Source: JBEEOW01 sp041191405 (GTDB lineage Bacteria > Bacteroidota > Bacteroidia > Cytophagales > UBA9547). From it: a stretch of DNA of 64,000 bases. The position numbers and the translations under genes were made by a program. Below, one piece after another: positions 7,753 through 16,092 of the stretch (position 1 is its first letter; each line of letters opens with the position of its first letter). The stretch covers positions 1 to 64,000 of the forward strand of contig JBEEOW010000003.1 in NCBI GenBank assembly GCA_041191405.1, given 5' to 3'. The notes below the pieces were generated by a model. That model saw nothing but the letters and a program-made list of their open reading frames with translations, was not told the DNA's origin and ran no database searches.

Positions 7753-8451
7753 ATGAACTATAAAGACGAATTCAGAAAGTTTGCTATCAAAGATCAGAAT
7801 ATTGGTAGTAACGTTTTAGACAAATATTTAAACCACATCGAGAGTAAAAGTACTTCGCATATCACCAATATGACGCCAGCAATTTGGGAAGAAAGACAAA
7901 CTCGTGGTTCTCAAATTGACGTTTTCTCAAGATTAATGCAAGACAGAATCATCTTCCTTGGAACAGGAGTGGATGATTATGTTGCAAATGTAATTGTAGC
8001 TCAATTATTATTCTTAGAGTCGGTTGATGCTAAAAAAGATATTTTAATGTATATCAATAGCCCAGGTGGTTCGGTATATGCTGGTTTAGCAATTTATGAC
8101 ACTATGCAATATGTTCGCCCAGATGTAGCTACAATCTGTACAGGTTTAGCGGCTTCAATGGGTGCTGTGTTATTAACTGCTGGTGCAGCTGGTAAACGTT
8201 CTGCATTAAGACATTCAAGAGTAATGATTCACCAACCACTTGGTGGAGCTCAAGGTCAGGCTTCTGATATTGAAATTACAGCTCGTGAAATTCAAAAATT
8301 AAAGAAAGAATTATACGATATTTTAGCTCATCACTCAGGTAAAGATTATGAAACTATCTGGAAAGATTCAGATAGAGATTATTGGATGATTGCTCAAGAA
8401 GCAAAAGAATACGGTTTAATTGATGAGGTTTTATTAAAAAATCAACAGTAG
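7753..8451 (+). CDS. clpP: ATP-dependent Clp protease proteolytic subunit
   Basis: A 232-residue serine peptidase. S135 in GLAASMGAVLL, H160 in RVMIHQPLGG and D209 form the catalytic triad with the same spacing as E. coli S97, H122 and D171. It has about 38 more N-terminal residues than the E. coli protein, as is usual in Bacteroidota. It forms the tetradecameric proteolytic chamber fed by ClpX. A 220-base repeat tract separates it from clpX. Confidence 0.95.
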   Translation: MNYKDEFRKFAIKDQNIGSNVLDKYLNHIESKSTSHITNMTPAIWEERQTRGSQIDVFSRLMQDRIIFLGTGVDDYVANVIVAQLLFLESVDAKKDILMYINSPGGSVYAGLAIYDTMQYVRPDVATICTGLAASMGAVLLTAGAAGKRSALRHSRVMIHQPLGGAQGQASDIEITAREIQKLKKELYDILAHHSGKDYETIWKDSDRDYWMIAQEAKEYGLIDEVLLKNQQ

Positions 8452-8672
8452 TTTAGTATAAAGTACAAAGTATTAAGTATTAGGACGAAAGAATTAGGTA
8501 TTAAGAATTAGGTATTAAGTACTTAATAATTAATACCTATTGCTTTTTATTTTACTTAATACTTTTTATTTGATACTTTAAACACAGTACTCTATACCTA
8601 GTACCTAGTACCTAATACTTTGTACTTCATACCTAATACCCAGTACTCTGTACCTAATACTTAGTACCCCAA
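8452..8672. repeat. Two-part degenerate repeat tract between clpP and clpX
   Basis: It starts at the clpP stop. The first ~75 bases are C-poor and repeat variants of AAGTATTAGGTATTAAG. The remaining ~145 are G-poor and repeat variants of TACCTAATACTTTGTACTT, the reverse complement of the first half, so the tract could fold into a long imperfect hairpin. No gene is visible in it. Confidence 0.75.
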
Positions 8673-8703
8673 TCACATTTCTTCAAAGAACAATAAATAA
8701 TTA

Positions 8704-9945
8704 ATGGCACAACAACAATTTTGTAGCTTTTGCGGAAAAAGCGCCCGAGAAGTACGAATGCTTATTTCTGGACCAAAAGTTAACATCTGTGACCAATGTA
8801 TAGATAGTGCACACCAATTAGTTTTGTCGGAATTAGGCGCTGCGTCTAATGCAAAAAATAAGGGTTCACGCAAATTTACACTTAAAAAACCACTTGAAAT
8901 TAAGACTTATCTCGACGAATATATTATCGGTCAGGATGAGGCTAAAAAAGTGTTGGCAGTAGCCGTTTATAATCATTATAAAAGATTAAACCAAAGCAAA
9001 GCTGACGATAATGAAGTGATGATTGAAAAATCAAATATCATTATGGTTGGAGAAACTGGTACTGGTAAAACATATTTGGCTCGTACTATTGCTAAATTGT
9101 TAGATGTTCCATTTTGTATAGCTGATGCAACTGTGTTAACAGAAGCTGGTTATGTAGGTGAGGATGTTGAAACTGTACTTACTCGTTTGTTACAAGCATC
9201 TGATTATGATGTAGAAGCGGCTCAAAAAGGAATTGTTTTTATTGATGAGTTAGATAAAATTGCTCGTAAAAGCGATAATCCGTCAATCACAAGAGATGTA
9301 AGTGGAGAAGGTGTTCAACAAGGTTTATTGAAATTATTAGAAGGCTCAATTGTGAACGTTCCTCCTCAAGGCGGACGTAAACATCCTGATGCTAAAATGA
9401 TTGCAGTAAATACTGAAAACATTTTATTTATTTGCGGTGGAGCCTTTGATGGTATTCAAAAAATTATTGCTTCACGTTTAAATACACAACCGCTTGGTTT
9501 TGCAACTAAAGTAGTATCGCACAAAATTGACGAAAACAATTTGTTGAAATATGTTACTTCATTAGATTTAAAACAATTTGGTTTAATACCTGAATTATTG
9601 GGTCGTTTACCAGTGGTTTCGCACCTTAATCCGCTTGATGCTAATACATTAAAACAAATTTTAACCAAACCTAAAAATGCTATTGCAAAACAATATGTTA
9701 AATTGTTTGCCATGGAAAATGTAAATTTGGTTATTGAAGAAGATGTTTATGACTACATTGTAGAAAAAGCAATGCAGTATAAATTAGGAGCCAGAGGATT
9801 GCGTTCGATTTGCGAAGAAATTATGACAGATGCAATGTTTGATATTCCTAGCAATACCGAAAAACAAAGCGAATTTGTGTTAACATTGGAATACGCAAAA
9901 TCGAAATTTGAGAAATCAAAATATGCTGCTATTGTAGAAATGTAA
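8704..9945 (+). CDS. clpX: ATP-dependent Clp protease ATP-binding subunit ClpX
   Basis: A 413-residue AAA+ unfoldase. The N-terminal zinc finger uses C7, C10, C29 and C32. Walker A is GETGTGKT (116-123), the pore loop GYVGEDV is at 149-155, Walker B is IVFIDELDK with D181 and E182, and a sensor-2 motif GARG lies near residue 363. It recognises tagged substrates and threads them into ClpP. It normally sits just behind clpP; here the repeat tract comes between, and the leader before the ATG is G-poor. Confidence 0.96.
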   Translation: MAQQQFCSFCGKSAREVRMLISGPKVNICDQCIDSAHQLVLSELGAASNAKNKGSRKFTLKKPLEIKTYLDEYIIGQDEAKKVLAVAVYNHYKRLNQSKADDNEVMIEKSNIIMVGETGTGKTYLARTIAKLLDVPFCIADATVLTEAGYVGEDVETVLTRLLQASDYDVEAAQKGIVFIDELDKIARKSDNPSITRDVSGEGVQQGLLKLLEGSIVNVPPQGGRKHPDAKMIAVNTENILFICGGAFDGIQKIIASRLNTQPLGFATKVVSHKIDENNLLKYVTSLDLKQFGLIPELLGRLPVVSHLNPLDANTLKQILTKPKNAIAKQYVKLFAMENVNLVIEEDVYDYIVEKAMQYKLGARGLRSICEEIMTDAMFDIPSNTEKQSEFVLTLEYAKSKFEKSKYAAIVEM

Positions 9946-9969
9946 GCATATTTTAAATGATATAATTTT

Positions 9970-9998
9970 AAAAGCGAGCCTTTATGGTTCGCTTTTTT
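9970..9998 (+). terminator. Terminator after clpX
   Basis: Arms 9970-9980 and 9986-9996 pair over 11 positions with one G-U wobble, followed by T residues. Confidence 0.8.
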
Positions 9999-10035
9999 GC
10001 TTTGTATATTTGTTGTTTATGTCAATATTTTTAAT

Positions 10036-10099
10036 TTAATTTATTTTGGTCTAAATCTATTATCTAAAATCTAATCTCTTTTATCTACTATCTTTAAAA
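10036..10099. repeat. G-poor ATCTAAA-type repeat tract before the helicase gene
   Basis: Degenerate repeats of ATCTAAA/ATCTAAT, nearly free of G on the plus strand, end four bases before the ATG at 10103. It corresponds to the G-poor half of the two-part tracts. Confidence 0.55.
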
Positions 10100-10102
10100 C
10101 TT

Positions 10103-11989
10103 ATGGAATATTTCAAATCACTTATACAATTGCTTAAAGTTGAGCAAGAAGAAGATAAAAATCAATATTTAAAATTAACTTCTCAAAACTCGCTTACTGA
10201 AAAACGATTGAATGGAATTACTTGGTATCCATTAGCAATTAAAGGTGATGAAATGAGTAGAGGCGATTATTTAACAGTTGAGTTTGAACGTACTTCTCAT
10301 CATGAACTTTCACATCAGTTTAGGCAAGGTATGCCAGTCGCTTTGTTTAGTAATTATGAGCCTAGTAAAGATAGGGTTGAAGGTACTGTGTTACATGTGC
10401 AAGGTAACAGAATAAAAGTTACTTTTAAATCTGACGAACTTCCAGATTGGGCTAGCGATGGTAAATTAGGTTTAGATTTACTTTTTGATGATAATAGTTA
10501 TGCTGAAATGTTTTCGGCATTAAAACAAGCTAATGAATTAATTGAGACCAAAGTTGCGAATGATACATTAAAAGTGTTGGTAGGAGAGGCTAAGCCAAGA
10601 TTTGATAATGATATTTTTCAAGTAAGTATTCCTCATTTAAACTCAAGTCAGAATGCAGCATTGAATAAAATTTTAGCTGCAAAAAATTTAGCCATAGTAC
10701 ACGGACCTCCAGGTACAGGAAAAACCACTACTATTGTTGAGGCAATTAAGCAAGTGCTGAAATCAGAATCGCAAATTTTAGTATGTGCGCCAAGTAATAC
10801 AGCTGTTGATTTGTTGAGTGAAAAACTTGCCAAACAAGGCATAAAAGTATTGAGAGTTGGTAATCCAGCAAGGGTAAATGAAAGTTTAAATATGCTTACT
10901 GTTGATTATCAAATGGAATCGCATTTGATGATGAAAGATGCAAAAAAGCTTAAGAAACAAGCCCAAGAATACAAAAATATGGCTTATAAGTATAAGCGAA
11001 ATTTTGGAAAAGAGGAACGTGAACAAAGAAAATTGTTAATGAATGAAGCCCACAAAATAATGAAAGAAGTGGGTAACATGGAAGAATATATTGTGGAGGA
11101 TTTATTTAAAAAAGCACAAGTAATTGCTGCAACTCCCGTTGGGGCAAATAATTATTTAGTTAGAAATTTAAAGTTTAAAACTGTAATTATTGATGAGGCT
11201 GGACAAGCCTTAGAACCTCAATGTTGGATTCCGATTTTGAAAGCTGAAAAGGTGATTTTGGCTGGAGACCATTGTCAGTTGCCGCCAACGGTGAAATCAA
11301 ATGAAGCCAGTAAAAACGGTTTAAGTAATACTTTGTTAGAAAAATGTATTGCCTTACATCCTGAATCAGTGGTAATGCTAGAGGAACAATACCGAATGCA
11401 TACTGATATTATGACGTATTCAGGAACAGTGTTTTACAATAATTTATTAAAAGCTCACGCTTCAGTTGCGCAGCATCAATTACATGATGATTTAGCTGCA
11501 ATCACATTTATTGATACAGCGGGTTGTAGCTTTGATGAAAAACAAGATGGAACAAGAATTTCAAATCCGGAAGAAGCTAGTTTGTTAATCAGACTTTTAG
11601 AAAGTTTGTTAACTGATTATCAATTTGAAACGCTACCAACAATTGGTGTTATTTCGCCATATAAAGAACAGGTAAATATCTTAAAAGAATTAAGTTTACA
11701 TAGTGAAAAAGTTGTACAGCATACTTCACAAATTGCAATCAATACCATTGATAGTTTTCAAGGGCAAGAAAAAGATGTGATTTATATTAGTATGGTGAGG
11801 AGCAATGATAAAAATGAAATTGGCTTCCTTGCTGATATCAGACGAATGAATGTTGCAATGACCAGAGCTAAAAAACGTCTAGTAATTATTGGCGACAGTT
11901 CTACTTTAGGCAACCATCCATTTTATGCTAACTTCTTAAAATACGCAGAAAGTTTAAATTGCTACCAAAGTGCTTGGGAGTTTATGTAG
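10103..11989 (+). CDS. UPF1/IGHMBP2-like superfamily 1B DNA/RNA helicase
   Basis: A 628-residue helicase. A beta-barrel region occupies about 40-130. Walker A is GPPGTGKT at 201-208; motif Ia contains CAPSNTAVD; motif II is DEAG at 364-367; motif III is AGDHCQLPPT; motif IV reads EEQYRMH; motif V is TIDSFQGQEKD and motif VI NVAMTRAKKRL. This is the order of Upf1-like enzymes (AAA_11 plus AAA_12). Bacterial members are little studied; they are presumed 5'-3' nucleic-acid helicases. The gene stands alone, preceded by a repeat tract and followed by another. Confidence 0.9.
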   Translation: MEYFKSLIQLLKVEQEEDKNQYLKLTSQNSLTEKRLNGITWYPLAIKGDEMSRGDYLTVEFERTSHHELSHQFRQGMPVALFSNYEPSKDRVEGTVLHVQGNRIKVTFKSDELPDWASDGKLGLDLLFDDNSYAEMFSALKQANELIETKVANDTLKVLVGEAKPRFDNDIFQVSIPHLNSSQNAALNKILAAKNLAIVHGPPGTGKTTTIVEAIKQVLKSESQILVCAPSNTAVDLLSEKLAKQGIKVLRVGNPARVNESLNMLTVDYQMESHLMMKDAKKLKKQAQEYKNMAYKYKRNFGKEEREQRKLLMNEAHKIMKEVGNMEEYIVEDLFKKAQVIAATPVGANNYLVRNLKFKTVIIDEAGQALEPQCWIPILKAEKVILAGDHCQLPPTVKSNEASKNGLSNTLLEKCIALHPESVVMLEEQYRMHTDIMTYSGTVFYNNLLKAHASVAQHQLHDDLAAITFIDTAGCSFDEKQDGTRISNPEEASLLIRLLESLLTDYQFETLPTIGVISPYKEQVNILKELSLHSEKVVQHTSQIAINTIDSFQGQEKDVIYISMVRSNDKNEIGFLADIRRMNVAMTRAKKRLVIIGDSSTLGNHPFYANFLKYAESLNCYQSAWEFM

Positions 11990-11997
11990 GTTTTTGG

Positions 11998-12112
11998 GTA
12001 CAAGGTATCAAGTATTAGGTACAAAGTATTAAAAAACATTTAAAAAATCTAATTTAATATCTTAAGTCTAATATCTTAAGTCTAATATATTAAGTCTTAC
12101 GTCTAAATCTAA
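11998..12112. repeat. Two-part repeat tract between convergent genes, with a 14-base tandem repeat
   Basis: The left part is C-poor (GGTACAAGGTATCAAGTATT type). The right part has three tandem copies of a 14-mer: AATATCTTAAGTCT at 12056-12069 and 12070-12083 exactly, and a one-base variant at 12084-12097. It lies between the helicase and the convergent ATPase gene. Confidence 0.75.
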
Positions 12113-13242
12113 ATTAAATATTCCCAATAATTATTAGGAGTTATAACGTCAAATTTACTATCAGTATATGTTTCTGAAAATTGCTTAGGGAATGGAGCTT
12201 TCTTTTTAGTATTCCATTTAAATTCAAAAGCATGAAGTTGACCATTGTACTCCTCAATTAAATCAATTTCTTTTTGCTCATACGTTCTCCAAAAATACAT
12301 ACTTAATTTTTCACCTTTAGATGCATGCATTTTCATACGTTCAAGAATACAGAAATTTTCCCATAACGGACCTTGGTCGGTACGAAGGGCAATTGGGTTA
12401 AAGTTGTTTATCAAACTATTTCTAATCCCTAAATCGTAGAAATAATATTTTTGAGTTTTGTTTATTTCTGAACGCAAGTTTCTACTAAATGGAGTTAGCT
12501 TGAAAATTACAAATGATTGCTCTAATAGATTTAAATATCTTTGCACAGTTTCAATAGCTATGCCTAGCAAAGTGGATAATTCTCTCAAGGAAACTTCACT
12601 ACCAAGTTGAAGAGCTAAGGCTTTTAATAGATTTATTAGTACGGATGAGTTTTTGATATTTTGTAATTCAAGCACATCTCTGTAAAGATAATCAGTTGCA
12701 AGTTCTTCAAGTAAAGTTATTTGTTCTTGTTCTGAACGAGTGTAAATATCTGGATATAAACCAAATCGTAAAATACTTTCTAGCTTTTCAGAGGTTGTAA
12801 ATCTATCTTCAATACTTTCAAGTTCACCAATCCAAAGTGGGAACATTAAATATTTTACATTTCTACCAGTTAAAGGTTCGTTTAATTGGTTTGATAAATC
12901 AAAACTACTCGAACCTGTAGCTATCCATTGAATTTGAGGATAGGTATCCACTAATAATTTTAAAACTGAACCAATATTTTCTACTTTTTGGGCTTCGTCA
13001 AATACTACCAAGTCATTATTTCCTACAAAACTTTTTATTTTTTCAGGATTCATATCTTGTAATAATTGCTGAATAACATTTCTTTCGCAGTTTACATACA
13101 AGCCTCCTGATTTGCTAAGGGCTATAAGTTCTTTTGAAACCGTAGTTTTACCTACCTGACGTGCTCCTAATATCATAATAACCTTGCCTTTATAAAGCCA
13201 AGGTTTTATTTGAGATAGTAAATATCGACTAATTGATTCCAT
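12109..13242 (-). CDS. AAA ATPase with C-terminal DUF4143 domain
   Basis: A 377-residue protein of the common bacterial AAA_14/DUF4143 type. Walker A GARQVGKT is at 26-33, Walker B LVVFDEAQ lies near 78-85, and the sensor region ATGSSSFDL follows. The C-terminal ~170 residues match the DUF4143 pattern, including the FEFKW and EQKEIDLIEE stretches that resemble a nuclease-like fold. Function in the family is unknown; these genes are often single, mobile and patchily distributed. Three tandem copies of a ~32-base sequence lie directly upstream and probably control it. Confidence 0.85.
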   Translation of the reverse strand: MESISRYLLSQIKPWLYKGKVIMILGARQVGKTTVSKELIALSKSGGLYVNCERNVIQQLLQDMNPEKIKSFVGNNDLVVFDEAQKVENIGSVLKLLVDTYPQIQWIATGSSSFDLSNQLNEPLTGRNVKYLMFPLWIGELESIEDRFTTSEKLESILRFGLYPDIYTRSEQEQITLLEELATDYLYRDVLELQNIKNSSVLINLLKALALQLGSEVSLRELSTLLGIAIETVQRYLNLLEQSFVIFKLTPFSRNLRSEINKTQKYYFYDLGIRNSLINNFNPIALRTDQGPLWENFCILERMKMHASKGEKLSMYFWRTYEQKEIDLIEEYNGQLHAFEFKWNTKKKAPFPKQFSETYTDSKFDVITPNNYWEYLI

Positions 13243-13254
13243 AGTTTCTAACTT

Positions 13255-13349
13255 AACCTTACAAATTTATACAAATTTGTCGAGTCAACCTTACATATTT
13301 TACCAAATTTGTCGAGTCGATTCGACAAATTAACCCAAATTTGTCGAGT
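13255..13349 (-). promoter_or_regulatory. Tandem ~32-base repeats in the control region of the DUF4143 ATPase
   Basis: Units 13255-13285 and 13287-13317 agree at 27 of 31 positions with a period of 32; a third, more diverged unit covers 13318-13349. All end with AAATTTGTCGAGT on the plus strand. An inverted TCGACAAATT in the third unit pairs with the second. On the minus strand the nearest unit contains TAAATTTG (13269-13262), a fair -7 box about 20 bases from the ATG. Confidence 0.65.
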
Positions 13350-13464
13350 TGTTTTTGTTTTGTGTAAACTATGTAATTATAGATAAATTTTATATTGGTA
13401 AATGTAAGAGATTTAAATAATAAATTTGATCAAATTAATTCTTGATAAATAGAAAGAATTATTC

Positions 13465-13623
13465 TTATTGAAACAATAAAAAATACAGCAATAGGGAAAA
13501 AATCCAAAATCCATGATTTGATTTTCTGTTTTTGATTACCCATCTTATTATTAAAATCATACCTATTAATAATAAGGTGGGAATTAAGCAAAATATAGCA
13601 AATAGGTTTCCCTCATATTCCAT
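13465..13623 (-). CDS. Small two-helix membrane peptide, uncharacterised (52 residues)
   Basis: An ATG at 13623 opens a 52-codon frame ending in TAA at 13467-13465. Residues ~6-30 are strongly hydrophobic, a basic loop KNRKSNH follows (31-37), and residues 39-52 are again hydrophobic, so the peptide would be a helical hairpin in the membrane. The start lies three bases past the stop of the RelA/SpoT gene on the same strand, a spacing that suggests co-transcription. I do not recognise the family. AT-rich DNA can give hydrophobic frames by chance, so it needs conservation or expression evidence. Confidence 0.45.
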   Translation of the reverse strand: MEYEGNLFAIFCLIPTLLLIGMILIIRWVIKNRKSNHGFWIFSLLLYFLLFQ

Positions 13624-13626
13624 CAA

Positions 13627-15852
13627 TTAATCATTATAATTATCAAACCTTGCAACTTTTAGTACACCAGTAATGGCTCTAAGTTGGTTCATTAAATCTT
13701 CTAACTCGTTGGTATCGTGCACGTAAATCATTACTTGTCCTGAGAAAGTGCCTTCTTCAGAGTCAAATTTGATTGAACGGATATTGAATTTTAAGTCATC
13801 ACTTATTAAATGCATTATATCTGCAATTAATCTTAGCCTATCTGTTCCTTCAAGTTTTATTCCTGCTAAAAGTGAAAGTTGTGCTTGTGCTGTCCATTTG
13901 GCTTTGATAATGCGAGTTCCGTAACTCGACATTAACTGAATAGCATTCGGACAAATAGTTCTATGAATTTTTATGCCTTCATTTAAGGTTACAAAACCAA
14001 ATACATCGTCACCAGGAATTGGTTTACAACATGGCGCCAATGAATAATCAATTTTGTCAACATCTTCGCCAATCATTAATGTATCTGATGATACACCTTT
14101 TACTTTTTTCAGTAAATCTTTAAAAGTTTTGGCGTCAACAATGTTGTTGTTTGATGCATTATATACTTCGTAATAGTCTGTTTTGAATCTAGTTAACTCC
14201 GAAAGTGGTGTTTGATTTCTTGCAAATCGAACATATAAATCTATTGGATGTGTTTCCCCAAAATAATTTAAAATCAAAGGCATTAAATTAGTACTTGGGT
14301 CAAATTCCAGACGTAATAATTCGTCGGTAATTAACGTATAACCAATATCTGCATCAAGTGCTTTTGCTTTTTTGAGGTAATCTTTAACCTTGGTTTTTGC
14401 TTTTGAAGTTACAAGGAATTTCAACCAATCGTCACTTGGTTTTTGTTTGGGAGATGTTAAAATTTCAACTTGGTCGCCGTTGGTTAATACACTTGAAGGA
14501 GAAACTATGTTATGATTAATTTTTGCTCCAATACAAGTTCTACCTATATGACTGTGTATATCAAAAGCTAAATCGAGTACAGTAGCTCCATGTGGAAGGA
14601 TTTTTAATTCACCTTTAGGAGTAAATACAAAAACCTCTTCGTTAAATAAGTTACTTCTAAAATCATCTAAAAATTCAATGGCATTTATATCACTTTTCTC
14701 AAGCATTTCTCTCACTTTTGAGAGCCATTTTTCAAGACCAGCTTCAGTATTTACAGTAGTACCTTCTTGTTCTTTGTATTTCCAGTGTGCAGCATAACCT
14801 TTTTCTGCAATATCGTCCATACGTTTTGAACGAATTTGCACTTCAACCCATTGTCCATTTGGACCCATAACAGTTGAGTGTAATGATTCATAACCATTTG
14901 AACGTGGCGTACTTATCCAGTCTCTAAGTCTATCAGGGTTTGGTTTATAAAAGTCAGTTACAATTGAATAAGCTTGCCATGAAGCTGCTTTTTCATTTTC
15001 GGGAGGTGTATTTACAATAATTCTAATGGCAAACAAATCATATACTTGTTCAAAAGGTATGTTTTGTGTGCTCATTTTTTTCCAGATAGAATAAATAGAT
15101 TTCATTCTACCTTTTATTGTAAAATCAATTCCCGCTTTTGTTAATTCTTTTTCAATTGGAGTAATAAAATTGCTAATGTATTTATCACGAGCAACTTTAG
15201 TTTGTTTGATTTTATTTGTAATTGACCTGTAAACTTGCGGGTTGGTATATTTTAAATATAAATCTTCAAGTTCAGTTTTTATGGCATACAAACCCAAACG
15301 GTGGGCAAGTGGCGCATAAATGTAAATTGTTTCTGAGGCAATTTTTAACTGTTTGTCACGAGCCATACTATCCAAAGTACGCATGTTGTGCAAACGGTCG
15401 GCAAGCTTTATTAAAATTACCCTTACGTCGTCAGACAAAGTAAGGAGCATTTTTTTGAAATTTTCAGCTTGCTGAGATGAACCTTGCTCAAAAACACCGG
15501 AGATTTTAGTTAAACCATCAATAATAATGGCAACCCTATCTCCAAAATCTCTTCTTATATCTTCAACAGTTTGGTCAGTATCTTCAACTACATCGTGCAA
15601 GAGCGCCGAAATAATAGAAGTTGTACCTAGTCCAATTTCTTCAACAACAATTTGAGCTACAGCAATTGGGTGATAAATGTACGGCTCACCTGATTTGCGT
15701 CGCATATCTTTGTGTGCTTCAGCCGATGCATTAAAAGCTTTTTTGATAATTTTGGCATCATTATCCTTCAAAAAAGGCTTAGCTAAGCGCAATAATTTTC
15801 GGTAACGAGTTAATATTTCCTTGTTTTCTGCCTCAATATCAATCCCTTGCAT
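13627..15852 (-). CDS. Bifunctional (p)ppGpp synthetase/hydrolase, RelA/SpoT family
   Basis: A 741-residue protein from the ATG at 15852; a longer frame would need TTG at 15894 and adds residues outside the family. The HD hydrolase domain comes first, with YHPIAVAQI and H86-D87 in ALLHDVVEDT. The synthetase domain follows (RMKSIYSIWKKM, YDLFAIRI, GYESLHSTV). TGS, a Cys-containing region with APCCKPIPGDDV, and a C-terminal ACT domain complete the Rel layout. With both HD and synthetase motifs intact it should make and degrade the alarmone. A small membrane peptide gene lies directly behind it. Confidence 0.94.
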   Translation of the reverse strand: MQGIDIEAENKEILTRYRKLLRLAKPFLKDNDAKIIKKAFNASAEAHKDMRRKSGEPYIYHPIAVAQIVVEEIGLGTTSIISALLHDVVEDTDQTVEDIRRDFGDRVAIIIDGLTKISGVFEQGSSQQAENFKKMLLTLSDDVRVILIKLADRLHNMRTLDSMARDKQLKIASETIYIYAPLAHRLGLYAIKTELEDLYLKYTNPQVYRSITNKIKQTKVARDKYISNFITPIEKELTKAGIDFTIKGRMKSIYSIWKKMSTQNIPFEQVYDLFAIRIIVNTPPENEKAASWQAYSIVTDFYKPNPDRLRDWISTPRSNGYESLHSTVMGPNGQWVEVQIRSKRMDDIAEKGYAAHWKYKEQEGTTVNTEAGLEKWLSKVREMLEKSDINAIEFLDDFRSNLFNEEVFVFTPKGELKILPHGATVLDLAFDIHSHIGRTCIGAKINHNIVSPSSVLTNGDQVEILTSPKQKPSDDWLKFLVTSKAKTKVKDYLKKAKALDADIGYTLITDELLRLEFDPSTNLMPLILNYFGETHPIDLYVRFARNQTPLSELTRFKTDYYEVYNASNNNIVDAKTFKDLLKKVKGVSSDTLMIGEDVDKIDYSLAPCCKPIPGDDVFGFVTLNEGIKIHRTICPNAIQLMSSYGTRIIKAKWTAQAQLSLLAGIKLEGTDRLRLIADIMHLISDDLKFNIRSIKFDSEEGTFSGQVMIYVHDTNELEDLMNQLRAITGVLKVARFDNYND

Positions 15853-16002
15853 AGTTATTTGTTTGTGTAATACTGTTGTTGTATAAAGTAGCAAGTTAAA
15901 ATATTAATGCTAAAACTGGAAATAAATTGAATTGTTTAGTTGAAATTCATTTGATAAATATTTTATCCAAAAAATTCTTAAAAATTAGCTTACTTTGTGG
16001 TT

Positions 16003-16089
16003 GAGATTATAGACTTAAGATGAAAGACTTAAGACAAAAGTCTGATTCTTTCAAATAACTCTAAACTCTTAACTCTGAACTCAAAATAT
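16003..16089. repeat. Two-part repeat tract before the mscS-like gene
   Basis: GACTTAAGATGAAAGACTTAAG-type C-poor repeats (16010-16040) are followed by G-poor AACTCTAAACTCTTAACTCTG-type repeats (16056-16085) that run to the ATG at 16093. Confidence 0.65.
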
Positions 16090-16092
16090 AAA

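Noticed and set aside
15853..15894. A longer RelA/SpoT start at 15894
   Set aside because: It would use TTG, and the extra residues (Thr/Leu-rich) do not fit the family; ATG at 15852 gives the normal N-terminus.
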